Source of the DNA: Desulfoscipio gibsoniae DSM 7213 | Lineage (GTDB): Bacteria; Bacillota; Desulfotomaculia; Desulfotomaculales; Desulfallaceae | Assembly: GCF_000233715.2 (NCBI RefSeq) | Contig: NC_021184.1 | Coordinates: 4,708,001-4,772,000 of the forward strand | DNA length: 64,000 bases | Direction of reading: 5' to 3' | Shown: one piece after another, positions 1-8,149 of the stretch | How positions within the stretch are numbered: position 1 is the stretch's first letter | How the letters are laid out: each line of letters opens with the position of its first letter | Position numbers and translations under genes: made by a program | Notes under the pieces: model-generated | Database searches by the model: none | What the model was told of the DNA's origin: nothing | What the model saw: the letters and a program-made list of their open reading frames with translations, nothing else

Positions 1-167
1 CTTGCGGGTCATCAAGTTAAACTACAATCAAGCTTTTTCGGTCTAATGTTCAACACCAATCCAAAAATATTCTACAACATCTGCATCATTTCCTCCACAA
101 CTGAGCTAAAATATAATTATTACCAATAAACATTGTATAATCGCAATATTCACATAACATAGTTAGT

Positions 168-635
168 TTAAGTTAGTTTAAGCCTGACCCCTAGCATTTT
201 ACGGACCAGGTTGTCCAGCTCACCGGCTACGATACGGTAAAATTCCTCACTGGAACCAAAGGGGTCCGGTATATCATTACCGGAGCCTGCATATTCGGCC
301 AGTGTAAAAATTTTGTCTGCGGCATCAGGCATAAGACGTTTTAAATTATCCCGATGAGTACGGGTCATGGTCAAAACAAGATCGGCCTGTTCAATATCCT
401 CCGGGTCAATCTGTGATGTTTTATGCCGGCTCAGGTCAATGCCCATTTCCTTTAACACATTAATGGCTTGATAAGAAGCATCGCCATCAGACAGTGTAAC
501 AATCCCGGCTGAGGCGAATTCTATATCCTTCCGATCGGGAAAAAGTTCCGCCAGCGCCCGGCGGGCCAGTGCCTCGGCCATGGGACTGCGGCAGGTATTG
601 CCGGTACATACAAAAAGTATCTTTTTTTTGACCAT
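168..635 (-). CDS. ywlE: Low-molecular-weight protein phosphatase, YwlE-like (protein-arginine phosphatase type)
   Basis: 155 aa, the usual family length. The P-loop is at the N-terminus (Cys10, Thr14, Arg16 in CTGNTCR) and the general-acid Asp124 is in a DPF motif near the C-terminus. A Thr at the fifth P-loop position is the mark of the YwlE type, which dephosphorylates phosphoarginine; tyrosine phosphatases of this fold usually have Ile or Leu there. The ATG is preceded by AGGAGG at 9 bases. It follows mntP and the sua5 homologue, the Bacillus ywl order, which supports the assignment. The last codons run into a tandem TTAGTTTAAG repeat near 161-181. Substrate specificity is inferred from the single residue. 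Confidence 0.88.
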   Translation of the reverse strand: MVKKKILFVCTGNTCRSPMAEALARRALAELFPDRKDIEFASAGIVTLSDGDASYQAINVLKEMGIDLSRHKTSQIDPEDIEQADLVLTMTRTHRDNLKRLMPDAADKIFTLAEYAGSGNDIPDPFGSSEEFYRIVAGELDNLVRKMLGVRLKLT

Positions 636-807
636 TAACCTGGCCTCCTTTTATTATAGGAAAATGTCATATTGCCACATGGCACAATATAAACGGATTA
701 GCAAGCAACCATGCACACGGTTTCATGAAAACCAGTCAACGCCCATATGGCAACAAGATGGGCCTTGTCAAGCAACCTTTGACACGTTTTGGGGGCCTGT
801 CACCAAA

Positions 808-1353
808 TCAAGATAGTACCATATGTATGCCAATACCGATTAACAGTATACCACCGCCCAGTACGGCCCGTTCACCCACACGGGCACCTACAAAACGCCC
901 CAACAGTAGTCCGCCGGCCGTCATCAACCCGGCCACGGCACCGATCACACCAGCAGTGAGGGGCAGGTTAACCTGCCTGGTGCCCAGTGAAAAACCTACG
1001 CTAAGGGCATCCATACTAACACTGGCAGCCAGCAAAAAAAGCCCCCAGGTATTGACCAGCACTACTTTGGGGTCCAGGGCATCACCACCTTTTAAAGACG
1101 AGCGAATCATTTTGATACCCAGATATACCAGCAGCAAAGCTCCGGCGATGCTGGCGGCCCGACCCGCCAGCGCGCCGATAAAATCGCCGGCGTACCAGCC
1201 CAGCAAGGGCATAACAATATGGAACACCAGCACGGTAACACTAACCACCAGTATCTGGCGGCCGGTTACACCGGCTATGCCCAGGCCAAGGCACATGGAG
1301 AAAGCATCAGTGCCCAGGGCCACGGCCAGTGCGAGCAGTGTGTATAGTTCCAA
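808..1353 (-). CDS. mntP: Putative manganese efflux pump MntP
   Basis: About 181 aa, almost entirely hydrophobic, with about six membrane segments and the MntP signature of acidic residues in helices 1 and 4 (GTDAFSM; SMDALSVG). The family exports Mn(II) across the inner membrane. The open frame extends upstream to 1449, but I place the start at TTG 1353: a GGGGGA ribosome-binding site lies just before it and the protein then begins ELYTLLALAVALGTDAFS, the normal N-terminus. It lies between sua5 and ywlE as in Bacillus relatives. No mntP riboswitch (yybP-ykoY) was recognised upstream, where the gap is only about 100 bases. Confidence 0.87.
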   Translation of the reverse strand: MELYTLLALAVALGTDAFSMCLGLGIAGVTGRQILVVSVTVLVFHIVMPLLGWYAGDFIGALAGRAASIAGALLLVYLGIKMIRSSLKGGDALDPKVVLVNTWGLFLLAASVSMDALSVGFSLGTRQVNLPLTAGVIGAVAGLMTAGGLLLGRFVGARVGERAVLGGGILLIGIGIHMVLS

Positions 1354-1456
1354 ATCATTTCCCCCAACATATTTTTTGTTCTTTAAATAACCGCTAACTA
1401 TATCTATGCGTTCCAAGTTAAATTTATCAATACCGGTAAAGGTTAGCAACCCACAC

Positions 1457-2533
1457 CTATACAGTTATTACATGCCCCCCGGACGCCCGGCGTAACCTGT
1501 TCATTACTGCCAGTCCCAAACCGTCTGGGATAATACCTTCGGCCAGTATCACATCCACCCCCAACTGGTCAAACCGGCGCAGCGATTCATATAACAAAGC
1601 TGCCACCGTACCTGGTTCGGAACGTTTACCGGGCACCACCACGCTGTAACCCTGTCCATCGTACAGCGGTGCCGTTTCACTGTATGCCAGTATGCCCACC
1701 TTGGTGCCGCCGGCAGACAAGCGCCTGGCATCAGCCAATACGCTGGCCGCCACCCGTTCGTGGTCACGTCCTTCAAAAAGCAGCAGCGGTGCCCGGGGTG
1801 CGTAGTGCGTATATTTCATACCCGGCGACCGGGGCCTGTCCCCGGCAACAGCAACGCCGTTAACCGAAGGATCCAACTCCACCGGACCGAGCACTTGCTC
1901 CAGATCCCGCTGGATGGCGCCACCGGGGCGCAAAATCACGGGTTGGTCGCCGGAGAGATCCAGCACGGTTGATTCCACGCCCAAACCGGATGGCCCACCA
2001 TCCAGCACCAGCGCTATCTTCCCCGACAGGTCGTCCAGCACATGAGCCGCAGTGGTGGGACTGGGACGTCCGGAAGCATTAGCGCTGGGGGCGGCCACGG
2101 GCACGCCGGCCGCCCGGATTAAAGCCAGGGCCACAGGGTGGGCGGGCACCCGAAAGGCCACTGTATCAAGACCGGCGGTCACCTCCGGGGGAAAGGACCG
2201 TCCGCCCCGCAAAACCATAGTCAATGGACCGGGCCAAAAGCGCGCGGCCAAAAGCGATACAACAGGTGGAAGTTCATCAATATAACGGGTTAAAACCCGG
2301 TGACTTTCAATATGTACAATTAAAGGGTTGTCAGCGGGACGCCCCTTGGCCAGATAAATACCGGCCACCGCCCGGGCATCCAGTGCATTGGCCCCCAGGC
2401 CATAAACAGTTTCAGTGGGGAAAGCCACCAGACCACCCTCCCGCAATACGGCACCAGCTTGCTGGATTAATGAGGCATCCGGCTGTACAGGATCTACCAC
2501 CAGGTGACGTGTTTTACAATCTGCACTTTTCAT
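1457..2533 (-). CDS. ywlC: Threonylcarbamoyl-AMP synthase (Sua5/YwlC)
   Basis: 358 aa. It makes threonylcarbamoyl-AMP from threonine, bicarbonate and ATP for the t6A37 modification of ANN-decoding tRNAs. The N-terminal YrdC domain (about 200 residues) carries the FPTETVYGLG and SANASGRPSPT motifs; the C-terminal Sua5 domain follows after SPGMKYTHYAP. This is the long two-domain form. The open frame has an earlier ATG, but it overlaps the GGGAAGGAT ribosome-binding site, so the ATG at 2533 is preferred. Next genes downstream are mntP and ywlE. Confidence 0.93.
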   Translation of the reverse strand: MKSADCKTRHLVVDPVQPDASLIQQAGAVLREGGLVAFPTETVYGLGANALDARAVAGIYLAKGRPADNPLIVHIESHRVLTRYIDELPPVVSLLAARFWPGPLTMVLRGGRSFPPEVTAGLDTVAFRVPAHPVALALIRAAGVPVAAPSANASGRPSPTTAAHVLDDLSGKIALVLDGGPSGLGVESTVLDLSGDQPVILRPGGAIQRDLEQVLGPVELDPSVNGVAVAGDRPRSPGMKYTHYAPRAPLLLFEGRDHERVAASVLADARRLSAGGTKVGILAYSETAPLYDGQGYSVVVPGKRSEPGTVAALLYESLRRFDQLGVDVILAEGIIPDGLGLAVMNRLRRASGGHVITV

Positions 2534-2859
2534 ATAAATCCTTCCCAAATCAATAAAAGCTTAGCAGGAGTCTCATACCAGATGTATGCTTTTAACAAAC
2601 TTCCATCTGGTTAGCCGCAAAATGAATATTAGGTGAAATGATACGGGCGCAATATGGTGCCGTACACTCTCTGGAGTAGTATACCACAAAGGATTGGGCG
2701 ATAAAAGAATGGTAACAGAGCCGGAATTTTTACAAACCAACGTCAAGATACATTAATAATTGAGTGTTTAGAAAGTAGGCTTTGGTGCCGGGTGTTGAAA
2801 GTTGAAAATCAAAGATTTTCAACTTTCAACACCCGGCACCTATGTCATAGTGATAACAA
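2534..2859. other. Gene-free interval with palindrome copy A
   Basis: A 326-base gap between prmC and sua5. Apart from the palindrome at 2784-2840 it is AT-rich with no open frame of note and no clear terminator poly-T. It presumably holds the promoter for the sua5-mntP-ywlE group, but I could not pick out convincing -35/-10 boxes. Confidence 0.5.
2784..2840. repeat. GGTGCC...GGCACC palindrome, copy A
   Basis: Perfect 27-base inverted repeat around a 3-base AAA centre. The left arm begins GGTGCCGGGTGTTGAAAG and the right arm is its exact complement. It would fold into a very stable hairpin in either strand. The same element recurs at 7126-7184, 40563-40621 and 46676-46734, with half-copies elsewhere. 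There is no U-run, so it is not a classical terminator. Confidence 0.95.
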
Positions 2860-3726
2860 TTAACTTGTTTTAACCCCACAGATTAATCGCGGGCGACCGG
2901 CCAGGTCCCGGTACAAGCTGGGCCGCCAGCGATGCGGCCCCAACATAGCTAGGGCTTGTTCAGCCTGGTCCGGGCCAATTTCCATGAACAAGCACCCACT
3001 GGAAGCAAGCCAGGTGTATGCCTGTGGCACCAGCCTGCGATAAAGCTCCAACCCGTCAGCACCGCCGTCCAGGGCCAGAGCCGGCTCATAGCCGCACACA
3101 TCCCGGGGCAAACAGGACATGGCACCACTGGGTATGTATGGCAGGTTGGCGGTTATAACGGCCACCGTTCCGGGCGACAGCATCCCCTGCAGAGGTGTCA
3201 TTAGATCACCCGCATGAAAAAGTACCGGCACGTTATGCCGGGCGGCATTAGCACGAGCAATGTCCAGGGCATTTTCCGATATGTCTATGGCATGCACACG
3301 GGTGCCCGGCGGTGCCAGGCGGCTCAAGCTCACAGCCACTGCACCGCTTCCCGTGCCCACATCCACCACAACCCGCCGCCCGGGCCAGCTAGATAACACT
3401 TCCAACGCCTTTTCTACCATTAACTCGGTTTCAGGCCTGGGAATTAAAACATGGGGCCCAACTTCAAAGTCAAGCCCCATGAATTCTTTAAGCCCCGTAA
3501 GGTAGGCCACGGGCTCACCGCCCGCCCGGCGCTCCAGCAATGTACGGTAGCGCCGCTGGCGGTCCGTATTAAGCACCAGGTCAGCTTCCCGGTACAAATA
3601 CACCCGGTCCCGGCCCAGCACATGGGCCAGCAGCACCTCGGCATCCAGCCGGGGGGAAAACGCGCCCTTTTCCTTCAAATACCGGGCAGCCTGAATGAGA
3701 CTGTCCCGCACGGTTAAGCCCGGCAT
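2860..3726 (-). CDS. prmC: Release factor glutamine methyltransferase PrmC (HemK)
   Basis: 288 aa. It methylates the glutamine of the GGQ motif in release factors. An N-terminal helical substrate-binding domain is followed by a Rossmann methyltransferase with motif I DVGTGSG (residues 122-128) and the catalytic loop at 194-197, which reads NLPY here in place of the common NPPY. It starts 2 bases after the prfA stop with a CAGGTGG ribosome-binding site, so it is translationally coupled to its own substrate, RF1. Confidence 0.94.
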   Translation of the reverse strand: MPGLTVRDSLIQAARYLKEKGAFSPRLDAEVLLAHVLGRDRVYLYREADLVLNTDRQRRYRTLLERRAGGEPVAYLTGLKEFMGLDFEVGPHVLIPRPETELMVEKALEVLSSWPGRRVVVDVGTGSGAVAVSLSRLAPPGTRVHAIDISENALDIARANAARHNVPVLFHAGDLMTPLQGMLSPGTVAVITANLPYIPSGAMSCLPRDVCGYEPALALDGGADGLELYRRLVPQAYTWLASSGCLFMEIGPDQAEQALAMLGPHRWRPSLYRDLAGRPRLICGVKTS

Positions 3727-3728
3727 GG

Positions 3729-4796
3729 CTAATCCACCTGCTGCAGGCGCTCGGCCTGGTCGGTTGTAATCAGGGCGTCAACCACTTCCTGTAAATTACC
3801 CATGAGCACCTCCTGCAACCGGTGCAGGGTCAGCCCAATGCGGTGGTCGGTAACCCTGTTTTGGGGGAAATTATAGGTGCGAATACGCTCGCTGCGGTCA
3901 CCGGAGCCCACCTGGGATTTGCGGGCGCTGGCCATCTGCTGCTGCTGTTCCTGCTGGGCCTGATCCAGCAGCCTGGCCCGCAGTACCCGCATAGCTTTAT
4001 CTTTATTCTTATGCTGCGATTTCTCATCCTGGCAGGAAACCACTATTCCAGTGGGGATATGGGTTATCCGTACCGCCGATTGGGTGGTGTTCACCGATTG
4101 CCCGCCGGGGCCGGTGGAACAAAACACGTCAATGCGCAATTCATTGGGGTTTATATCCACTTCCACTTCCTCGGCCTCGGGCAGCACAGCCACCGTGGCT
4201 GCAGAGGTATGAATACGCCCGCCCGACTCGGTGGTGGGCACGCGCTGCACCCGGTGTACGCCGCTCTCGAATTTTAATTGGCTGAACGCCCCTTTACCTT
4301 CGATAAGAAAAATTATTTCCTTAACACCACCGATGTCCGTATAATGGGCATCCATTATCTCGGTACGCCAGCCTTTCAGCTCGGCAAATCGCGTGTACAT
4401 GCGGAACAAATCGGAGCCAAACAGGGCTGCTTCCTCCCCACCGGTGCCAGCTCTGATTTCCATGATAACGTTCTTATCATCATTGGGGTCTTTGGGCAGC
4501 AGAAGTACCTTAAGATTATTTTCCAGTTTTTCTTTTTTATTTTCCAGTTCTTCCTCTTCCAGCTCCGCCATTTCCCGCATTTCGTTGTCCAATTTATCCT
4601 TGAGCATCTGGCGAACGTCCTCGAGCTCGGAGAGTACCTTTTTATACTCGCGATAGACCGTGACAACTTCACTGAGCTCGGAGTGGGATTTTACATACTG
4701 CTGCCAGCGACTCTGGTCATCCATTACTTTGGGGTCGGCAATTAACTCGCTTAATTCTTCATATTTGTTCTCCAGGCTTTCCAGCTTATCTAACAC
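3729..4796 (-). CDS. prfA: Peptide chain release factor 1
   Basis: 355 aa. It recognises UAA and UAG stop codons and hydrolyses peptidyl-tRNA. The GGQ motif is in [16 protein letters not shown] at about two thirds of the length, preceded by the anticodon-mimicking domain. The frame is open to GTG 4817, but the better start is GTG 4796: GAGGTGA sits 5 bases upstream and the protein then begins [14 protein letters not shown] as in other RF1 proteins. The start overlaps the end of the YqhQ/DUF1385 remnant, as the intact genes do in related genomes. Confidence 0.95.
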   Translation of the reverse strand: MLDKLESLENKYEELSELIADPKVMDDQSRWQQYVKSHSELSEVVTVYREYKKVLSELEDVRQMLKDKLDNEMREMAELEEEELENKKEKLENNLKVLLLPKDPNDDKNVIMEIRAGTGGEEAALFGSDLFRMYTRFAELKGWRTEIMDAHYTDIGGVKEIIFLIEGKGAFSQLKFESGVHRVQRVPTTESGGRIHTSAATVAVLPEAEEVEVDINPNELRIDVFCSTGPGGQSVNTTQSAVRITHIPTGIVVSCQDEKSQHKNKDKAMRVLRARLLDQAQQEQQQQMASARKSQVGSGDRSERIRTYNFPQNRVTDHRIGLTLHRLQEVLMGNLQEVVDALITTDQAERLQQVD

Positions 4797-4893
4797 TGAC
4801 TTCACCTCTATTCTCACTGAGCACGGCCTTCAGGGCAGTCATGGCCACTTCCACCATGTCATCATCGGGCTCTGCGGTGGTCAACCCCTGTAC
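4786..4893 (-). pseudogene. Remnant of a DUF1385 (YqhQ-like) gene, C-terminal 35 codons
   Basis: Directly upstream of and overlapping prfA is an open stretch that reads VQGLTTAEPDDDMVEVAMTA and then a short basic tail to a TAA at 4786. The QGLTT-EPDD-EVA pattern is the conserved C-terminus of DUF1385 membrane proteins, which normally lie between rpmE and prfA in Clostridia. A stop codon (TAG 4894-4896) and the rpmE terminator lie immediately upstream, so the rest of the gene (about 270 codons) is gone. There is no start codon. Family assignment is from memory of the motif; the deletion is seen directly. Confidence 0.7.
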
Positions 4894-4914
4894 CTATATA
4901 ATCACCATTTTCTT

Positions 4915-4947
4915 TTAGATAAAATAAAAGCAGAGCACCCGCCCTGC
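4915..4947 (-). terminator. Rho-independent terminator after rpmE
   Basis: On the minus strand GCAGGG (4942-4947) pairs with CTCTGC (4930-4935) across a short GC-rich loop, followed by TTTTATTTTA. It ends the rpmE transcript and separates it from the prfA region. Confidence 0.7.
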
Positions 4948-4955
4948 TGTTAAAA

Positions 4956-5156
4956 CTATTTCAAGCCGTACTTTTTGCGGAATTTTTCCGCTCGCCCGCC
5001 TGTTTCAACAGTCCGCTGGGAACCGGTGTAAAACGGGTGACATTTGGAGCAAATCTCCACCTTAATTTCCTTCTTTGTGGAGCCGGTGGTAAAAGTCTCG
5101 CCGCATACGCAAGTTACTTTAGCTTCTCCATATTTGGGATGAATTTTTTCCTTCAC
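4956..5156 (-). CDS. rpmE: 50S ribosomal protein L31, zinc-binding type
   Basis: 66 aa, typical length. Cys pairs at CVC (residues 16-18) and [10 protein letters not shown] (36-39) are the zinc ligands of the C+ form. The start is GTG 5156 with GAGGTGA upstream. In related genomes rpmE directly follows rho; here a radical SAM gene, a toxin-antitoxin pair and a peptidase gene lie between them. Confidence 0.96.
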   Translation of the reverse strand: MKEKIHPKYGEAKVTCVCGETFTTGSTKKEIKVEICSKCHPFYTGSQRTVETGGRAEKFRKKYGLK

Positions 5157-5162
5157 AGTGGC

Positions 5163-5606
5163 TCACCTCTTTCCGGTAAAATATATATGGGGTAGACATA
5201 GAATAAACACAACTTTCCTTATAAGACACTTAATCATTATAGCATAACGATTTTTATCAATCAAGAAAATATTACATTGCTCTAATTTGTGCACAAGCTT
5301 CAAACCCCTTCGCCACGCATAGCGAACCTTCTCGACCACCGCCATGTTTAATAAGACACAGGGACGTTTCGTCCGTCTTACTCCCTCAGCTCTTCGCCAC
5401 GCTTTGACACGGGACGTTTGCTCCGTCATAACCTCTGTACCCCCTGTACCCCCTGGAGCCCTTCGCCACGCTTTTAAGAACGCTCGAACCGTCCCTATCT
5501 CCGCTAACTTGTTAATTGCTGTAGCATTAACACGGCAATGTGACTGCTTTATAGAACATGCCCAAGGGCTGGACTTACGACTTAATATATTTTTCTAGAA
5601 GAGCTT
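5163..5606. repeat. Gene-free interval with degenerate GGGACG-type repeats
   Basis: No credible gene. A nested hairpin at 5352-5380 has TAAGAC pairing with GTCTTA and GGACG pairing with CGTCC. A decayed copy lies near 5406-5430 (GACACGGGACGTTTGCTCC), and a further 'GAACCGTCCC' motif near 5488. The phrase CTTCGCCACGCT occurs three times and TGTACCCCC is tandemly duplicated near 5437-5456. The same sequence family appears at 29479-29568, 44381-44520, 46395-46473 and 48629-48690. GGGACG / GAACCGTCCC phrases are typical of short repeats scattered through Clostridia genomes, some mobilised by IS200-like (RAYT) transposases; no transposase is present here. Confidence 0.6.
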
Positions 5607-5722
5607 GTTCGAAAAGGTAGGCTTTGGTTTGAGAGACGAAGCCTATACGGAAATAAGCAAGCACCGCGGAAGCCGAGCCAACACAGAAGTTCGAAGTGGA
5701 TCTCGGGCGGACTTTTCGAACA
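5607..5722. repeat. Dispersed 116-bp element with terminal inverted repeats, copy 1
   Basis: Bounded by GTTCGAAAAG (5607-5616) and its complement CTTTTCGAAC (5712-5721). Its interior from about 5640 (TATACGGAAATAAG ... CCGAGCCAAC ... CGAAGTGGATCTCG) matches a minus-strand stretch at 46568-46648 at roughly 80% identity by eye. Many differences are transitions. The layout is that of a MITE-like, non-coding mobile repeat. It abuts the 3' end of the radical SAM gene. Confidence 0.6.
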
Positions 5723-5726
5723 GAGT

Positions 5727-6971
5727 CTATGAAGATACCGGCCTTGAAAAATTGCCCAGCTCCAGGCCTGGTATACTCCGCAGTGCTTCAATAAGCTGCC
5801 CGACACCATATATTTCACCATTAACGAGTACCTGGCGATAGAAAAAATCGGGGTCAATGTTTAAATTGCGCAGCTGCACCTTGTTTACGCCGTTATCCTC
5901 GATAAAATCCACCAGCGCTTCAATTTCCACGTCACGGTCGTTTAAACCGGGCAGCACCAGCAGGTTTAAAGACACAAAAACCCCCAGGGAACGGGCTATC
6001 CTAATTGATGCAGCCACATCAGTGAGGCGGTAATCCCAGGGCCGGTAATAGGACTGGTAAACTTGTTCCCGGGCGCTGATCAGGCTGACCCGCATGGAAT
6101 CAAGCCCGGCCCGGCAAATTTTCTCCACTCCCAGGGTATAACCCGCATTACTATTCATATTAATAGTGCCCCGGCTGGTTCTTTGGCGCACCTCAGTAAC
6201 CACTTGCGCTATATCATCCGCAGCCAGAGCCGGTTCCCCCTCGCAGCCCTGGCCGAAACTGATAATTCCCTCCGGGGCATGCAGCAAGTGGTGCAGGGTC
6301 ACCTCCACCGCTTCGGAGCAGGTAGGGCGAAAATTTAGCCGGGTCTGGGGAGAGGGGCAGCATTGAGCGGGCTGCAGCGATATGCAGCCCAGACAGCGGG
6401 CGTTGCAGGCAGGGGACATGGGCAGGCCGCCCTCCCAGCGGCTGTAGAAAATATTTTGGGCAGTATAGCAGCTGTATTCCAGGGCACAGTGAGCCAGCTG
6501 GGCCAGCACCCGGTTTTGTGGTGCCCGGTCCAGCCTGTTTTGCACCAACTGGGGTAAATCCGCCGAATTATAGTGTACAGGATCCCAGCGGTCCGGTTCA
6601 TCGGTGCGGACGGCGGCCACATAAACCCGGCCTTCATGCCAGGCCACCGCCGCGTATCCCAGCAGGGGCAGCGGCTGATCGGCCTGGCGCCGGTAACCGG
6701 GCAGCAGGGTTCGGGTATAGCCCTGGGGCAGCAAAGCCCCTACCGCCAGGGCTGAGCTACCCTCGCCGGGCACCTGCCGCAGCAGCTTGAAATCACCGTT
6801 TTTATCCATACCCACCGGGTTACTGCCGGGCAATAACGTTAAAGAGGCCCCCGGCGGTAATTCCAGCATATCCTCGTACATTATCTCCACCAACCGGTCA
6901 CCGGTACGCCCCACTGCTCCCAACGCATGGTCGTACATACGGCCTTGTTCATCAACATACAATAATTGCAT
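5727..6971 (-). CDS. Radical SAM protein of unknown specificity
   Basis: About 414 aa. A CX3CX2C cluster motif (CNARCLGC) sits at about residue 190, unusually far in, after a 180-residue N-terminal region I do not recognise. GQGCEGEPAL then resembles the glycine-rich SAM-binding strand, and the following segments (NMNSNAGY, MRVSLIS, LNLLVLPGLND) fit the remaining TIM-barrel strands. Extra cysteines (CISLQPAQCC) directly after the cluster are notable. The frame is open to GTG 6983; ATG 6971 is taken, but neither start has a strong ribosome-binding site. It stands alone between repeat elements. Substrate unknown. Confidence 0.75.
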   Translation of the reverse strand: MQLLYVDEQGRMYDHALGAVGRTGDRLVEIMYEDMLELPPGASLTLLPGSNPVGMDKNGDFKLLRQVPGEGSSALAVGALLPQGYTRTLLPGYRRQADQPLPLLGYAAVAWHEGRVYVAAVRTDEPDRWDPVHYNSADLPQLVQNRLDRAPQNRVLAQLAHCALEYSCYTAQNIFYSRWEGGLPMSPACNARCLGCISLQPAQCCPSPQTRLNFRPTCSEAVEVTLHHLLHAPEGIISFGQGCEGEPALAADDIAQVVTEVRQRTSRGTINMNSNAGYTLGVEKICRAGLDSMRVSLISAREQVYQSYYRPWDYRLTDVAASIRIARSLGVFVSLNLLVLPGLNDRDVEIEALVDFIEDNGVNKVQLRNLNIDPDFFYRQVLVNGEIYGVGQLIEALRSIPGLELGNFSRPVSS

Positions 6972-7125
6972 AGAGCCTGGCACCCACTTTTCTACATTTC
7001 TCTATCTTCATCTACCATCCTTCAGTATAATGCAATTTGATATACAGGTGAAGCTACATTTATCTTGTCTTTGGCTGCAACTTGCGATACCCATTTTTTA
7101 CTAGTATAATGAAATAACGACATTA

Positions 7126-7184
7126 GGTGCCAGGTGTTGAAAGTTGCAAAATCTTTTGATTTTCAACTTTCAACACCTGGCACC
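7126..7184. repeat. GGTGCC...GGCACC palindrome, copy B
   Basis: 59 bases. The outer arm reads GGTGCCAGGTGTTGAAAG and is matched on the right by its exact complement (an A-T pair replaces the G-C of copy A at the seventh position), with one inserted C in the inner left arm. It lies upstream of the toxin-antitoxin pair. The open frame that runs through it into mntA is not part of the gene. Confidence 0.93.
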
Positions 7185-7253
7185 AAAGCTATAGCTGGTA
7201 CCGGCCGTAACCAACTAAACAAACAACGTTTCAGCACTGGAAGGTGTTTTCTT

Positions 7254-7664
7254 ATGTATCTGAAAGAGCCCCAAATTGAGCTCATAAAAACATATCTACA
7301 GGAACAAATAGCGCCTTACTTAATTATTATTTTTGGTTCAGCTTTAACCGGCAAAATGCTGCCCGACAGCGATATTGATATTGCTTTCTTGGCAGAACAA
7401 AAATTTAGTGCCTACAAGCTTTTTATGATTGGCCAGCACCTGGCGGACAAACTGGGCCGGGATGTAGATTTGGTGGATTTAAATACCGCTTCCACTGTAT
7501 TCCAGGCCAGAGTATTGACTACCGGAAAAGTTATTTATTGTACTGATGAAACCAAGCGCATGTTATTCTACATGCTCACCTTAAAAAAATATGCCCGTTT
7601 AAATGAAGAACGCAAACAAATAATTGATAGAATAGCGATAAGAGGTACCAGATATGACCAATGA
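7254..7664 (+). CDS. mntA: MntA-type nucleotidyltransferase antitoxin
   Basis: 136 aa. The minimal nucleotidyltransferase motif is present as GS-X10-DID (GSALTGKMLPDSDID). In the type VII MntA-HepT system this enzyme AMPylates the HepT toxin to silence it. The frame is open upstream through the palindrome repeat, but ATG 7254 has AAGGTG 7 bases before it and gives the normal N-terminus. It overlaps hepT by 11 bases, so the pair is translationally coupled. Only plus-strand genes in this part of the window. Confidence 0.88.
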   Translation: MYLKEPQIELIKTYLQEQIAPYLIIIFGSALTGKMLPDSDIDIAFLAEQKFSAYKLFMIGQHLADKLGRDVDLVDLNTASTVFQARVLTTGKVIYCTDETKRMLFYMLTLKKYARLNEERKQIIDRIAIRGTRYDQ

Positions 7665-8058
7665 CGTGATAATCAACAAAATTATGGTCATCAAACGATG
7701 TATAAAGAGGATACATGAAGTATATAACAACGATCCACAAAATTTATATGACTACACTAAACAAGATTCCATAATCCTGAATATCCAAAGAGCTTGTGAA
7801 GCAGCTATTGACCTGGCTATGCACATTGTGGCTGAAAAGGACCTGGGACTTCCCCAAAGCAGCCGCGAAGCTTTTGATCTGCTGCACCAAAATAATATTA
7901 TAGAACATGGATTAAGCAGGCGCCTAAAGGCTATGGTTGGCTTTCGCAATATTGCAGTGCATGATTACCAGATCATCAAGCTCGATATAATTAAAAACAT
8001 AATTAACAAACACTTAAAGGATTTCCATGTATTCATAGAGCAAATTTTGAATTTATAA
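7654..8058 (+). CDS. hepT: HepT-like toxin (DUF86)
   Basis: 134 aa, all-helical. The HepT active-site motif RX4HXY is intact as RNIAVHDY near residue 107. HepT proteins are RNases (HEPN fold) whose Tyr is AMPylated by the partner MntA. Both genes look intact, so the system may be functional. Confidence 0.88.
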   Translation: MTNDVIINKIMVIKRCIKRIHEVYNNDPQNLYDYTKQDSIILNIQRACEAAIDLAMHIVAEKDLGLPQSSREAFDLLHQNNIIEHGLSRRLKAMVGFRNIAVHDYQIIKLDIIKNIINKHLKDFHVFIEQILNL

Positions 8059-8064
8059 AACAAA

Positions 8065-8135
8065 AGGGGGGAGGTGCCACCAGACACCCCCCCTGGAAGC
8101 TCGGTGGAAGCAAGAGAACCGTCCCCGTGCTTTTT
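8065..8135. repeat. Hairpin and GAACCGTCCCC repeat fragment
   Basis: Just after hepT, a run of Gs with GGTG (8066-8076) faces CACCCCCCC (8085-8093), forming a GC-rich hairpin. Then AGAGAACCGTCCCCGTGC (about 8112-8130) is a phrase common to clostridial dispersed repeats. It separates the toxin-antitoxin pair from the convergent peptidase gene. There is no poly-T, so a terminator role is uncertain. Confidence 0.45.
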
Positions 8136-8149
8136 GAATAGCGGCCTGC

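Noticed and set aside
725-1390. 221-codon plus-strand frame over mntP
   Set aside because: Antisense shadow of mntP with Pro/Ser/Arg-rich low-complexity composition.
2784-2840. Palindrome as a rho-independent terminator
   Set aside because: No T-run on either side and the same sequence recurs in unrelated contexts, so it is classed as a repeat.
5163-5429. 88-codon minus-strand frame next to rpmE
   Set aside because: It spans repeat sequence, and has no ribosome-binding site or recognisable motif.
7134-7253. N-terminal extension of mntA through the palindrome
   Set aside because: It encodes the repeat itself; ATG 7254 has a proper ribosome-binding site.
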